Assembly (NCBI GenBank): GCA_905203305.1
Contig: CAJKVH010000007.1
Location: 1 to 64,000, forward strand
Direction: 5' to 3'
Length of the DNA: 64,000 nucleotides
Origin: an uncultured Eubacteriales bacterium
GTDB lineage: Bacteria > Bacillota > Clostridia > TANB77 > CAG-508
In this document: positions 42,335 to 51,038 of the stretch, piece after piece
Layout: each line of letters begins with the position of its first letter
Numbering within the stretch: the stretch's first letter is position 1
Notes under the pieces: model-generated
Told to the model about the DNA's origin: nothing
Seen by the model: the letters and a program-made list of their open reading frames with translations, nothing else
Database searches by the model: none
Position numbers and translations under genes: made by a program

Positions 42335-44107
42335 ATGAAAAACTATGAAGAACAAGCCAAAAGAGAGTTAGAGGAATTATTACAAATAATACCTGTAAAA
42401 ACAAGAAATCAAGAATTTATAAATGATTTAAATGAAAATATAAAAAATAATGAATATAGTTTGGCATTAGAAAAAATAAAAAGATTTTTAGACCAAAAAG
42501 AAGAAGTAAAAGTTGAAACCAAACCAGAAGAAATAGAAGAATTGGATCCAGATGAAATTGTAAAAGAAACCAAAAAGCAAAGAGAAGAAAGTTTGTATCC
42601 AGACGAACTAAGAAATTTTGCTTTAGAAAAAGATTTTGTTGGAATGCTTTTAAATGACCCAAAACTAATGGCAAAATATTACATATTAAATGATGAATGC
42701 TATTTTGATAATAAAATATTTTTAGAAATCTATAAAGGAATAGTGTTTACTGAAGGAGAAGCGTATACTCCATATATTGCAAAAAATGGATATAGTTTTG
42801 GAAAAAACAATATTGAAATAAACCAAACAAAAGAAGCCTTAAAATATGAGTATGAATATAGATGTAAAAAGCTTGATATGGAAAAAATATATGTAGAAAT
42901 AAAAAAATTATTCATATTAAGAAAAAATTATACATCAATGCCTATAAAGAGTATTCAAGATTCAATAGTAAAAATAACAAAATACAAGTTATATGATCAA
43001 ATGTCAGAAGAAGAGGTAAAAAGTGCTGTAAACCAAGTAATGGTAACAGATAAATTTAAACAATCAGTATTAAGTGATGATTTAACAAGTTTCTTTGTTC
43101 AAGGAAATAATAATTTGACAAATGGATTAGAATTTCCATTCCCAATAATATCAAGTGTTTTTAAGGGAATAAGAAGAGGAGAAACAATGGCTTTTGCAAT
43201 GCCATCAAATGCTGGTAAAAGTAGATTTACCATAAATATGGCTGCATACGTTGCATTTGTACATAAGAAAAAAGTATTGGTTATTTCAAATGAAATGTCA
43301 GAAGAAAAAATGAAATTATGTTTAATAACAACTATAATAAACAATGAAGCATATCAAAAATTGCATGGACAAAAAATAACCAAAACAGAAGGAGAACTTC
43401 TTGAGTTTAAATTTAAACCAGATAACTTAGAAAATGTAAATGTTGATCAAGATGGTTTTGTTTTAAAAGAAAAAGGAGAAACACAAGAAGAATTTGTAAA
43501 AAGATTAACAAAGATTTCAGAAGAGTTCAGAAAAACTATTGCAGCAATTGATTGGGTGAAAAAACAAACTGAAAATTCAATATATTTTGTGAATATAACA
43601 AATCATACAAATGATGAACTTCAAAAAATAATAATGAATTATTACTATAAGGAAGAAATTCATTATATGTTTTATGATACATTAAAAACTGATACAGAAA
43701 ATATAGGAAATGGAGAAGAAATAAAAAAGACAGCCACAATGCTATCAAATTTAGCACAAAACTTTAGCCTTTTCATTGGTTCAACAATACAATTAAATGA
43801 AAATTTAACAACACCAATAAATTTAACAGTTAATGACTTAGCCGTAAGTAAAACTGTAAAAGAAGTTTTAGATACATTATGCTTGGTAAAACAAATAAAT
43901 AATGATCATTTAAAAGACTATGAATATTCAGATCAAGAAGTAGGTTCTAAATATAATAATATAGAAAAATTCGAAGATCCAGATGTTAGATATTATGCCT
44001 GCATAGTTGATAAAAACAGAGCAGGAGCTAAGCCCAAAGTATTATTAAGATTAAATTTGGCATATAACTTCTGGGAAGAATTAGGTTATTTAAGATTAAA
44101 ACAATAA
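42335..44107 (+). CDS. DnaB-helicase-like ATPase
   Basis: 590 aa. An N-terminal ~270 residues without recognised motif, then a RecA/DnaB-type core: RRGETMAFAMPSNAGKSRFT (P-loop, with an atypical Gly-poor start), VLVISNEMSEEKM and IHYMFYDTLKTDT as Walker B candidate, and a late basic DKNRAGAKPKVLLRL like the DnaB H4 arginine region. It may be a replicative-helicase paralogue with a special role; the usual dnaB N-terminal domain is absent. ATG 42335 has AAAGGAATG. It is followed by convergent repeats. Confidence 0.65.
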   Translation: MKNYEEQAKRELEELLQIIPVKTRNQEFINDLNENIKNNEYSLALEKIKRFLDQKEEVKVETKPEEIEELDPDEIVKETKKQREESLYPDELRNFALEKDFVGMLLNDPKLMAKYYILNDECYFDNKIFLEIYKGIVFTEGEAYTPYIAKNGYSFGKNNIEINQTKEALKYEYEYRCKKLDMEKIYVEIKKLFILRKNYTSMPIKSIQDSIVKITKYKLYDQMSEEEVKSAVNQVMVTDKFKQSVLSDDLTSFFVQGNNNLTNGLEFPFPIISSVFKGIRRGETMAFAMPSNAGKSRFTINMAAYVAFVHKKKVLVISNEMSEEKMKLCLITTIINNEAYQKLHGQKITKTEGELLEFKFKPDNLENVNVDQDGFVLKEKGETQEEFVKRLTKISEEFRKTIAAIDWVKKQTENSIYFVNITNHTNDELQKIIMNYYYKEEIHYMFYDTLKTDTENIGNGEEIKKTATMLSNLAQNFSLFIGSTIQLNENLTTPINLTVNDLAVSKTVKEVLDTLCLVKQINNDHLKDYEYSDQEVGSKYNNIEKFEDPDVRYYACIVDKNRAGAKPKVLLRLNLAYNFWEELGYLRLKQ

Positions 44108-44108
44108 A

Positions 44109-44140
44109 TCTCCAAAAAAACTCCGTCCCCAAATGGGGAC
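44109..44140 (+). repeat. Dispersed repeat, degenerate copy
   Basis: CTCCGTCCCCAAATGGGG core with an altered 5' half (TCTCCAAAAAAA). Confidence 0.8.
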
Positions 44141-44177
44141 TTTTATTTTTTAAAAAAATTGGAGAGAGGGATAGAAA

Positions 44178-44239
44178 ATCCCCTAAAAACTCCGTCCCCA
44201 AATGGGAAATCCCCGAAAATCTCCGTCCCCAAATGGGAA
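44178..44239 (+). repeat. Dispersed repeat, two tandem copies
   Basis: Units 44178-44208 and 44208-44239 in direct orientation between convergent genes. Confidence 0.9.
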
Positions 44240-44240
44240 T

Positions 44241-44684
44241 TTATCCTCTACATGGTTTGTTATCTATTTGACATTCACATTTTTCTCCTGGCATTCCTTT
44301 TAAACATTTTCCTTCGTGATGACCTTTAAAGTCCATGTTGTAATGACGTACATCATTTACCCAAATATCTATTGCATACTTTTTTCCAGGGCAAAGAGGT
44401 CCAAATACAAATTCGCCGTGTTCATCTGTAAATGTATGTGATACTGGAACTCTTTTCTTTCTTCCATCTTTTCCAAAGTCGATTTCGATTAATTTGACAA
44501 CAGCATCTTTTATTGGTTCCTTAAAAACATTTTTTATAGTTCCAAATACTACATCTCTAGAGTCTTCTGGTAAAGTTATATCTAAATCGAATTGTTTTCC
44601 ATTTGAAATTAGGCCATTAACATCAAAGCAAGGACAATGATGTGGTGGTCTTGGCATTTCTATATTTATATTTTTGTCATCCAT
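44241..44684 (-). CDS. Carboxypeptidase-regulatory-like (Cna-B-type) domain protein, Cys-rich ends
   Basis: 147 aa. Residues ~40-115 form an Ig-like beta-sandwich of the carboxypeptidase-regulatory/Cna-B type (VVFGTIKNVFKEPIKDAVVK, HGEFVFGPLCPGKKYAI). The N-terminus (PRPPHHCPCF) and C-terminus (GEKCECQIDNKPCRG) are His/Cys-rich, suggesting metal binding or disulfide cross-linking as in spore-coat proteins. No signal peptide. A spore-coat role is inference. SD GGAGG. Confidence 0.6.
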   Translation of the reverse strand: MDDKNINIEMPRPPHHCPCFDVNGLISNGKQFDLDITLPEDSRDVVFGTIKNVFKEPIKDAVVKLIEIDFGKDGRKKRVPVSHTFTDEHGEFVFGPLCPGKKYAIDIWVNDVRHYNMDFKGHHEGKCLKGMPGEKCECQIDNKPCRG

Positions 44685-44823
44685 TATTAAAATCCTCCAT
44701 AAAATTATTAATTACGCAATTAATTGCTTAATATATAGTATGAAAAATGTCTAAAAATGTTAAATAATAAAGTTATAATAAAAACATGAATTTGTGTAAA
44801 TACTAATAAAAAGGAGTGTTTTT

Positions 44824-47375
44824 ATGTGGGATAAGGATACAAGTGAAGTAATAAAAATTTTAGACTCTAAAGAAGATGGATTAACAAAGAGTCAGGCAGA
44901 AAAGAGATTGCAAATAAATGGTAAAAATGAAATACCAAAGGGAAAAAAGAAGACTATATTTAATATATTTTTAAGTCAATTTAAAAGTCCAATAATTTTA
45001 ATATTAATAATTGCTGCAATATTTTCAATAATAATAAATAGTATAGCTGATGCGATATTTATTTTTATAGTGATAGGAATAAATGCCGTAATTGGAACTG
45101 CCCAAGAATGGAATTCAGAAAGAAGTGCAGAAAAGCTTCAAAATATAATAAAAATAAAAGTAAAGGTTTTAAGAGATGGAAAAGAAACAGAAATTGAATC
45201 AAGTAATGTAGTTGTTCGGAGATATTGTAAAATTAGAATCTGGATGCAAAATACCGGCAGATTTAAGGTTAATAGAAGTGAAAAACTTAAGAATTGATGA
45301 ATCAATTTTAACACGGAGAAACGAATCCTAAAAATAAAGGAATAGATAAGATTGAAAAGAAAACAGAACTTGCAGAACGAAAAAATATGGCTTATGCAGG
45401 ATGTAGTGTTATAAATGGAAGAGGAAAAGGAATAGTTGTAAATACAGGAAAAAATACAGAGCTTGGAAAAATAGCAGAAAATGTATTAAATACAGAGGAC
45501 ACAAAATCACCATTGGTAATGAAAATGGAAAAGTTTTCAAAACAAATAAGTATAGCTTTTATTGTTTTTGCAGCCTTTTTAGCTATGGTGTTGTATTTAA
45601 AAAATTATGAGATAAAAGAAATTTTTTCTGTTGTTGTAGCACTTACAATATCTGCGATTCCAGAAGGATTAACAATTGCAATGACAATAGTGTTATCAAT
45701 TGCATCAACCAAAATGGCAAAAAGAAATGTAATAATCAAAAAATTAAATTCAGTTGAAAGTTTGGGGAGCTGTACTGTAATTGCAACAGATAAAACAGGA
45801 ACTTTAACAGCAAATGAGCAAACTGCAAAAAAAATTATATTGCCAAATAAAAAAGAGGCTTATGTAAGAGGAATCGGATATAATGATGTTGGCGAAATTA
45901 AATCAGATGATAATATCTCTAAAGAAATTAAAGAAATATGTATGATGGGAGTAATAAACAATGAAGCAACTTTAAAATTTGAAAACGGAAAATGGACTCA
46001 TCTAGGAGATGCAATTGATACAGCGTTTTTAGCATTAGGTATGAAAGCAGAAGTAAAAGATACACCAGATGTTAATTATAAAATTGTGTATGAGCCAGAA
46101 CTAAAATATTCTGCAGTCTTTTTTGAAGATAAAAATGAAGTATATGTTACAGCAAAGGGAGCACCAGATAAAATAATTGAATTTTGTGAATATATGGATA
46201 TAGATGGAAAAGATGAGAAAATAGATAAAACTATTATTATGGCACAAAATAATAGTTTAGCAAATGAAGGATATAGAGTAATTGGCATAGCAAGGCTAAG
46301 AAATAGTGTGTTAAATAAAAAACAAGAATATAATGAAAGTGATATAAATAAATTAACATTTTTAGGTTTAATAGGATTTATAGATCCTATTAGAGATGGT
46401 GTAGAAGATGCGGCAAGAATGTGTAAAAATGCAGGGATAAAAACAATAATGATAACAGGAGATCAAAAAAACACAGCAGAAGCAATTGGCAAAAAAATAA
46501 ATATAAGCAAGATTTATTCTAGAGTTACCCCTATGGAAAAATTAGAAATAGTAAATAATTTAAAAGCAGAAGGAGAATTAGTTGCAGTAACAGGTGATGG
46601 TGTAAATGATGTTCCAGCATTAAAGGCTGCAAATATTGGAGTAGCAATGGGAAGCGGAACAGATATTGCAAAAGAAACAGGAAATATGATAATTACAGAT
46701 GATAATTTTTCGACTATAGTAAAAGGAGTAGAAGAAGGAAGAAAAGCATATAACAATATTAGAAAAGTAATCTATTTATTACTTTCAACAGGGTTTTCGG
46801 AAATAATATTATTTGTATTTTCAATTATATTTAATTTACCTATTCCACTTACAGCAATACAATTATTGTGGCTTAACCTAATAACAAATGGAATACAAGG
46901 AGATGCGCTTGCATTTGAAAAAGATGATGAAAGTGTCTTGAATGAAAAAGTAAAAAAACAAACAATATTTGATAAATTAATGATAAAGGAAATAGTTATA
47001 TCAAGCATTGTAATGGCAGCAATAGAATTTATCTTTTATGTGTATTTATTAAAAATAAGAAAAACAGAAATTATTTTAGCAAGATCATATTTATTAACAC
47101 TTATGGTATTTATGGAAAATATACAAATATTTAATTGTAGAAGTGAAAAAAAATCTGTCTTTAAGGTGCCAGGTGAAAACAATAGATTTTTAATAATATC
47201 AATAATTTTAACATTATGTATTCAAACTTTAATTGTAAGAGTTCCAGAACTTTCAGGATTTTTCGGACTTAGGACAATTGAAATGACTAAAATTGGAGCT
47301 TTATTTTTACTTACAATACCTATAATAATTGTAATGGAAATATTTAAGAAAACAAGAAATGTGAATATTTTGTGA
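44824..47375 (+). CDS. P-type Ca2+/cation-transporting ATPase, two +1 shifts at CGG 45217 and 45314
   Basis: 849 aa when C45217 and C45314 are both skipped. Order of motifs: N-terminal cation-ATPase domain, TM1-2, A-domain SSNVVV-GDIVKLESGCKIPADLRLIE (first junction), then RIDESILT-GETNPKNKG (second junction, restoring the catalytic TGE[S/T] loop). These are followed by the TM4 PEGL motif, the phosphorylated Asp in ATDKTGTLTANE, TGDGVNDVPALKAANIG and C-terminal helices as in SERCA/PMR1-type pumps. The middle 30-codon segment lies in its own frame, so two independent events are needed. SD AAAAGGAG. Confidence 0.87.
45217..45219 (+). other. In-frame CGG, apparent +1 shift site (P-type ATPase, site 1)
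   Basis: GTT CGG AGA becomes GTT (C) GGA GAT. Confidence 0.78.
45314..45316 (+). other. In-frame CGG, apparent +1 shift site (P-type ATPase, site 2)
   Basis: ACA CGG AGA becomes ACA (C) GGA GAA. CGG is in phase only after the first shift has occurred. Confidence 0.8.
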
Positions 47376-47441
47376 AATACTTGTCAAAGAAAAAACTTTA
47401 TGCTAAAATTGAAAAAAAACAAAAAGAAAGAGGAATGAAAA

Positions 47442-47744
47442 ATGGACAAAGATACAAAAATTGAATTATTAAAAATTTTAGCAATGGTAGTAATTTTAAT
47501 CCTATTAATTATAGGAATTGTTTGGATGAATAAATCAGACAATGGAACAAATGAAACAACAAACAGTAATGAAGAAGTAAGCGAAAACATTGTAGAAGAA
47601 AACAAAAATGAAAAAGAAAATAACACTACAGCTGAAGAGAATAGCAATGAAGAAAATAATAGTACAGAAGAAAACACAGCTGAAAATAACGTAGAAGAAA
47701 ATACTACAGAAAATGTGGAAAATAAATCAGAAGTTACAGAATAA
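47442..47744 (+). CDS. Membrane-anchored Asn/Glu-rich low-complexity protein
   Basis: 100 aa: a short cytoplasmic N-terminus, one helix (LKILAMVVILILLIIGIVWM), then ~70 residues made almost only of Asn, Glu, Thr and Ser. Such acidic disordered tails extend from the membrane to the wall. No family recognised. SD AAGAGG and its own terminator. It follows the P-type ATPase by 66 bases. Confidence 0.6.
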   Translation: MDKDTKIELLKILAMVVILILLIIGIVWMNKSDNGTNETTNSNEEVSENIVEENKNEKENNTTAEENSNEENNSTEENTAENNVEENTTENVENKSEVTE

Positions 47745-47753
47745 AAACAATAG

Positions 47754-47787
47754 CTATACGAAATGCAAATTCGTATAGTTTTTTTTT
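47754..47787 (+). terminator. Terminator after the low-complexity protein
   Basis: CTATACGAA pairs with TTCGTATAG followed by T8. Confidence 0.9.
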
Positions 47788-47900
47788 ACCAAAAAACATG
47801 AACTGTTAACTATACAATATTGTACTATTATCTTTAGTATAATTCAAGAAAATTATTTTATATAATTTGAAATATATTATTGTATAATAGGAGGTACAAC

Positions 47901-48257
47901 ATGGAACCAATTCAAAGACTATATAAAAGAGATAAAATGATAACAAGAAGTTTACATATAGATGAGGACTTATATAAAAAGTTACAATATCTTTGTGAAA
48001 ATGTTTATGAAACATCAGTTAGTAAATTAACAAATATTTGTGTAGAAACATTTTTAATGCATAAAGATCAAATAAAATTTTATAAAAAGCCATATAAAAC
48101 AGATTCAATATACAGATCAATATTATTTAGAAAAGAGTTTTATGATGAGTTAATAGCATTAAGAGATGAAACAGGGATATCATTTAGCAGATTAGTAAAT
48201 GGAAGTATAAAAGAATTTATAGATAAATATGATGGAAGAGCATTTAAAGTAAAATAA
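47901..48257 (+). CDS. Ribbon-helix-helix-like protein with two repeats
   Basis: 118 aa. Two similar segments, ITRSLHIDEDLYKKLQYLCE...SVSKLTNICVE and YRSILFRKEFYDELIALRDE...SFSRLVNGSIKE, each with the beta-strand followed by two helices of an RHH fold. A single chain with two RHH units could bind DNA as a monomer. The regulated genes are unknown; spoIIE is the next gene. SD TAGGAGG 6 bases before ATG. A terminator follows. Confidence 0.6.
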   Translation: MEPIQRLYKRDKMITRSLHIDEDLYKKLQYLCENVYETSVSKLTNICVETFLMHKDQIKFYKKPYKTDSIYRSILFRKEFYDELIALRDETGISFSRLVNGSIKEFIDKYDGRAFKVK

Positions 48258-48291
48258 AATATCTTAGAAATTAATTTCTAGGATATTTTTA
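48256..48291 (+). terminator. Terminator before spoIIE
   Basis: AAAATATCTTAGAAA pairs with TTTCTAGGATATTTTT. Confidence 0.8.
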
Positions 48292-48316
48292 TTTTTTATC
48301 AAAAAATATTGTATTT

Positions 48317-48332
48317 TTCGACAATCTATAAT
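48317..48332 (+). promoter_or_regulatory. Candidate Spo0A box and -10 element of spoIIE
   Basis: TTCGACA (48317-48323), the reverse complement of the 0A box TGTCGAA, lies just upstream of TATAAT (48327-48332). spoIIE is a direct Spo0A target in Bacillus. Confidence 0.55.
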
Positions 48333-48484
48333 AAAATAAAAAAAACTTTACAAAAGAAGAAGGGGAAGGTAGTATAAAAAAGGCAATATATGTAGAAAAC
48401 TTTTTTTAACTAGCATACTAAAAAAGACAAAAAAAGCAAAGGACAAGTAGTAAAATGTTATTAAAAAAAGAAGAGGTGATAAAA

Positions 48485-50920
48485 ATGTTTCAAAATATAA
48501 ATGAAACAGAAAAAACAAAAGAAGAAATAGGCAGGAAAAAAAGTATATTAGCCAATGTAATTTCGAAAAAATATATTATTTTATATATAGTAACAATAAT
48601 GGTTTCTATGGTAAATATGAATTATAGTATGTCACCATTTAGTTTAGCAATAATTGCAGCATGTATATCAAATGAAATACCTATAATTGCAGTAACTATA
48701 TTAGCATTTATTGGAAATGCTATATTCTCAGGGGTAAATGGAAGCATAAGTTTTATTGTTACACTATTAATATTCTTTGCAAGCTTTTTTATAAAAGAAC
48801 CAAAATATAATGACTCTAGTAGAAACGAAAAAGTTATGTTATCAAAAAGAATATTTTTTTCAAGTTTAATAGTAAGTGTAGTAAAAATATTTATAAAACA
48901 ATTTTTATTATATGATTTGTTACTTGCAATATCTATGTCAATAGTAATTGTAATCTTTTATAAAATATTTGCAAACTCATTAGCAGTAATTACAAGTTAT
49001 AATGAAAAGATGGCATTTTCAATAGAAGAAGTTTTAGGTACAAGTTTACTATTATCAATAGCACTTTGTAGCTTAGGCAATTTAAGTGTATTTGGTTTTT
49101 CAATAAGAAATGTATTATCAATTTTTATTGTGTTAGTATTAGGTTGGAAAAATGGAGTGTTAATAGGAACAACAGCAGGAGCAACAATTGGAGTAACACT
49201 TGGAATTATTGCAAATAATGAACCAATAGTGGTTGCAAGTTATGCAATATCAGGAATGATAGCAGGAATATTAAACAGATTTGGTAAAATTGGTGTAATT
49301 TTAGGCTTTATACTTGGAAATATTGTACTTTCATATGTAGCAAATGGAATGGTAGAAAATGCGATTTTATTTAAAGAAATTTTAATTGCAGGAATTGCTT
49401 TACTTGCTGTACCAAAAGGAATTAATTTAAATATCGAAAACATAATTGGAAATAACAAATTTTTACCAGTTGGAAACAGTAGAGGACTAAATAGAAGTAA
49501 AGAAACAGTATCAAAACTAAATAATGTCTCAAAAGTTGTAAAAGATATGGCAGATAATTACAAAAACGTTGCAGCAACAGCAATTACAAAAGAAGATATA
49601 CAAGAAAAAAATAAGCAAAAATTTATAGCTGAATTATTAAACAATATAGAATATATGAACGAGAATATTTTATATGAAACAATAGAAGATGTAGATGGAA
49701 AAATAATAGATGATATATTTATAGAATTGATGGACAAACAATTTATAAAAGAAAATGATTTACTAAGAATACTTGCAAGAAATAATAATTACGTAGTAGG
49801 ATTTGATCAAAATAATGAAAAAATAACAAGAGATGTAGAAAAAATGACAGAAGCAATAAATTCAGCTTTTAGAATAAGCAAAATGAATTTTATCTGGAGC
49901 ATAAGACTAAATGAAGAAAAGAAAAACTTCGAAAATCAGTTAAACGGAGTATCAAAAGCTATATCTGAAATTGCAGATGAAATGGAAGAAAATATAGAAA
50001 ATGATGATTCTAAAAATGAAATAAAAGAACAAATTACATTATTATTAAAACAAAAGGAAATATTAGTTCAAGAAATTTTAATAAATAAAAAAGAAAATGA
50101 CAGATACAAAATTGAACTATGTATAGAAAAATCTGATAAAGAGGATTTAGATGAAATAATTACAGAAATTATAAACAAAGTAATAGGCGAAAAAGTAATT
50201 ATAAAAGAAAGAAAAGATATAAAAAGAGAAAATATTATTACATATAAAGTTATTTCAGATGATAAATACATATTAGATATTGGATGCAGCAATAAAATAA
50301 AAGACAATATGTCGGTTTCTGGAGATAGTATATTAAAAACAAAATTAAAAGACGGAAAATACCTATTAGCTATTAGTGATGGAATGGGATCAGGACCAGA
50401 AGCAAGAAAAAGTAGTCAGATAGTAACAAAAATGCTAAAAAGACTATTAGATTCTGGATTTGAAAGGGAAACATCAATAGATTTAATAAATTCAAATTTA
50501 TTAAATGTTTCAGAAGATGTATTTGCAACTTTAGATATTGTAATAATAGACTTATATAAAGGAAATATAGAATTTGTTAAAAATGGAGCATGTCCTACAT
50601 ACATAAAAAATAATAGAAAAATACAAATAATAAAATCACTTACATTACCAGCAGGAATAGTAAAAGAAACAAATACAGATGTATTTGATAAAGATATAGA
50701 AAATAATGATATTATAGTAATGTGTAGTGATGGAATCTTAGACTCAAACATTGAATACAAAAATAAAGAATTGTGGATAAAATATTTATTAGAAGACATA
50801 AATGTAGTGAATCCACAAAAAATTGCAGATATTATTTTAAATGAATCTATAGATAATAATTTTGGAAAAATAAAAGATGATATGAGTGTATTAGTTTGTA
50901 AATTAATAAAAAAACAATAA
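48485..50920 (+). CDS. spoIIE: Stage II sporulation protein E, PP2C phosphatase
   Basis: 811 aa. About ten hydrophobic helices (residues ~25-320), a central coiled regulatory region, and a C-terminal PP2C/SpoIIE phosphatase domain with ISDGMGSGPEARKSSQ and MCSDGILDSN providing metal-binding Asp residues. It dephosphorylates SpoIIAA to activate sigmaF in the forespore and links this to polar septation. ATG 48485 follows GAGGTGAT. The upstream 0A box supports Spo0A control. Confidence 0.93.
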   Translation: MFQNINETEKTKEEIGRKKSILANVISKKYIILYIVTIMVSMVNMNYSMSPFSLAIIAACISNEIPIIAVTILAFIGNAIFSGVNGSISFIVTLLIFFASFFIKEPKYNDSSRNEKVMLSKRIFFSSLIVSVVKIFIKQFLLYDLLLAISMSIVIVIFYKIFANSLAVITSYNEKMAFSIEEVLGTSLLLSIALCSLGNLSVFGFSIRNVLSIFIVLVLGWKNGVLIGTTAGATIGVTLGIIANNEPIVVASYAISGMIAGILNRFGKIGVILGFILGNIVLSYVANGMVENAILFKEILIAGIALLAVPKGINLNIENIIGNNKFLPVGNSRGLNRSKETVSKLNNVSKVVKDMADNYKNVAATAITKEDIQEKNKQKFIAELLNNIEYMNENILYETIEDVDGKIIDDIFIELMDKQFIKENDLLRILARNNNYVVGFDQNNEKITRDVEKMTEAINSAFRISKMNFIWSIRLNEEKKNFENQLNGVSKAISEIADEMEENIENDDSKNEIKEQITLLLKQKEILVQEILINKKENDRYKIELCIEKSDKEDLDEIITEIINKVIGEKVIIKERKDIKRENIITYKVISDDKYILDIGCSNKIKDNMSVSGDSILKTKLKDGKYLLAISDGMGSGPEARKSSQIVTKMLKRLLDSGFERETSIDLINSNLLNVSEDVFATLDIVIIDLYKGNIEFVKNGACPTYIKNNRKIQIIKSLTLPAGIVKETNTDVFDKDIENNDIIVMCSDGILDSNIEYKNKELWIKYLLEDINVVNPQKIADIILNESIDNNFGKIKDDMSVLVCKLIKKQ

Positions 50921-50931
50921 GTTTAAAAATT

Positions 50932-50962
50932 AAGGCAGTTCTTTTATAAAGAACTGCCTTTT
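50932..50962 (+). terminator. Terminator after spoIIE
   Basis: AAGGCAGTTCTTT pairs with AAAGAACTGCCTT, then TTGG; a strong stem with a short T tail. Confidence 0.75.
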
Positions 50963-51038
50963 GGTCAAAATGGGGATTGAAATTTTTAGGGTTTTATATT
51001 ATAATGTAAAATATTTGAAGAGAAAGGTAGGTAATATT

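Noticed and set aside
23083..45316. Frame breaks as plain pseudogenes
   Set aside because: All nine are the same event (extra C before a Gly codon), sequences on both sides are fully conserved, and no other indel or premature stop occurs in the window; random decay would not look like this.
23083..45316. CGG reassigned to another amino acid
   Set aside because: Reading CGG as any single amino acid leaves the frame wrong at every site; only a one-base skip or four-base reading restores the proteins.
50963..51038. T-box leader before metG
   Set aside because: The spacer after the spoIIE terminator is under 80 bases, with no specifier stem or T-box sequence.
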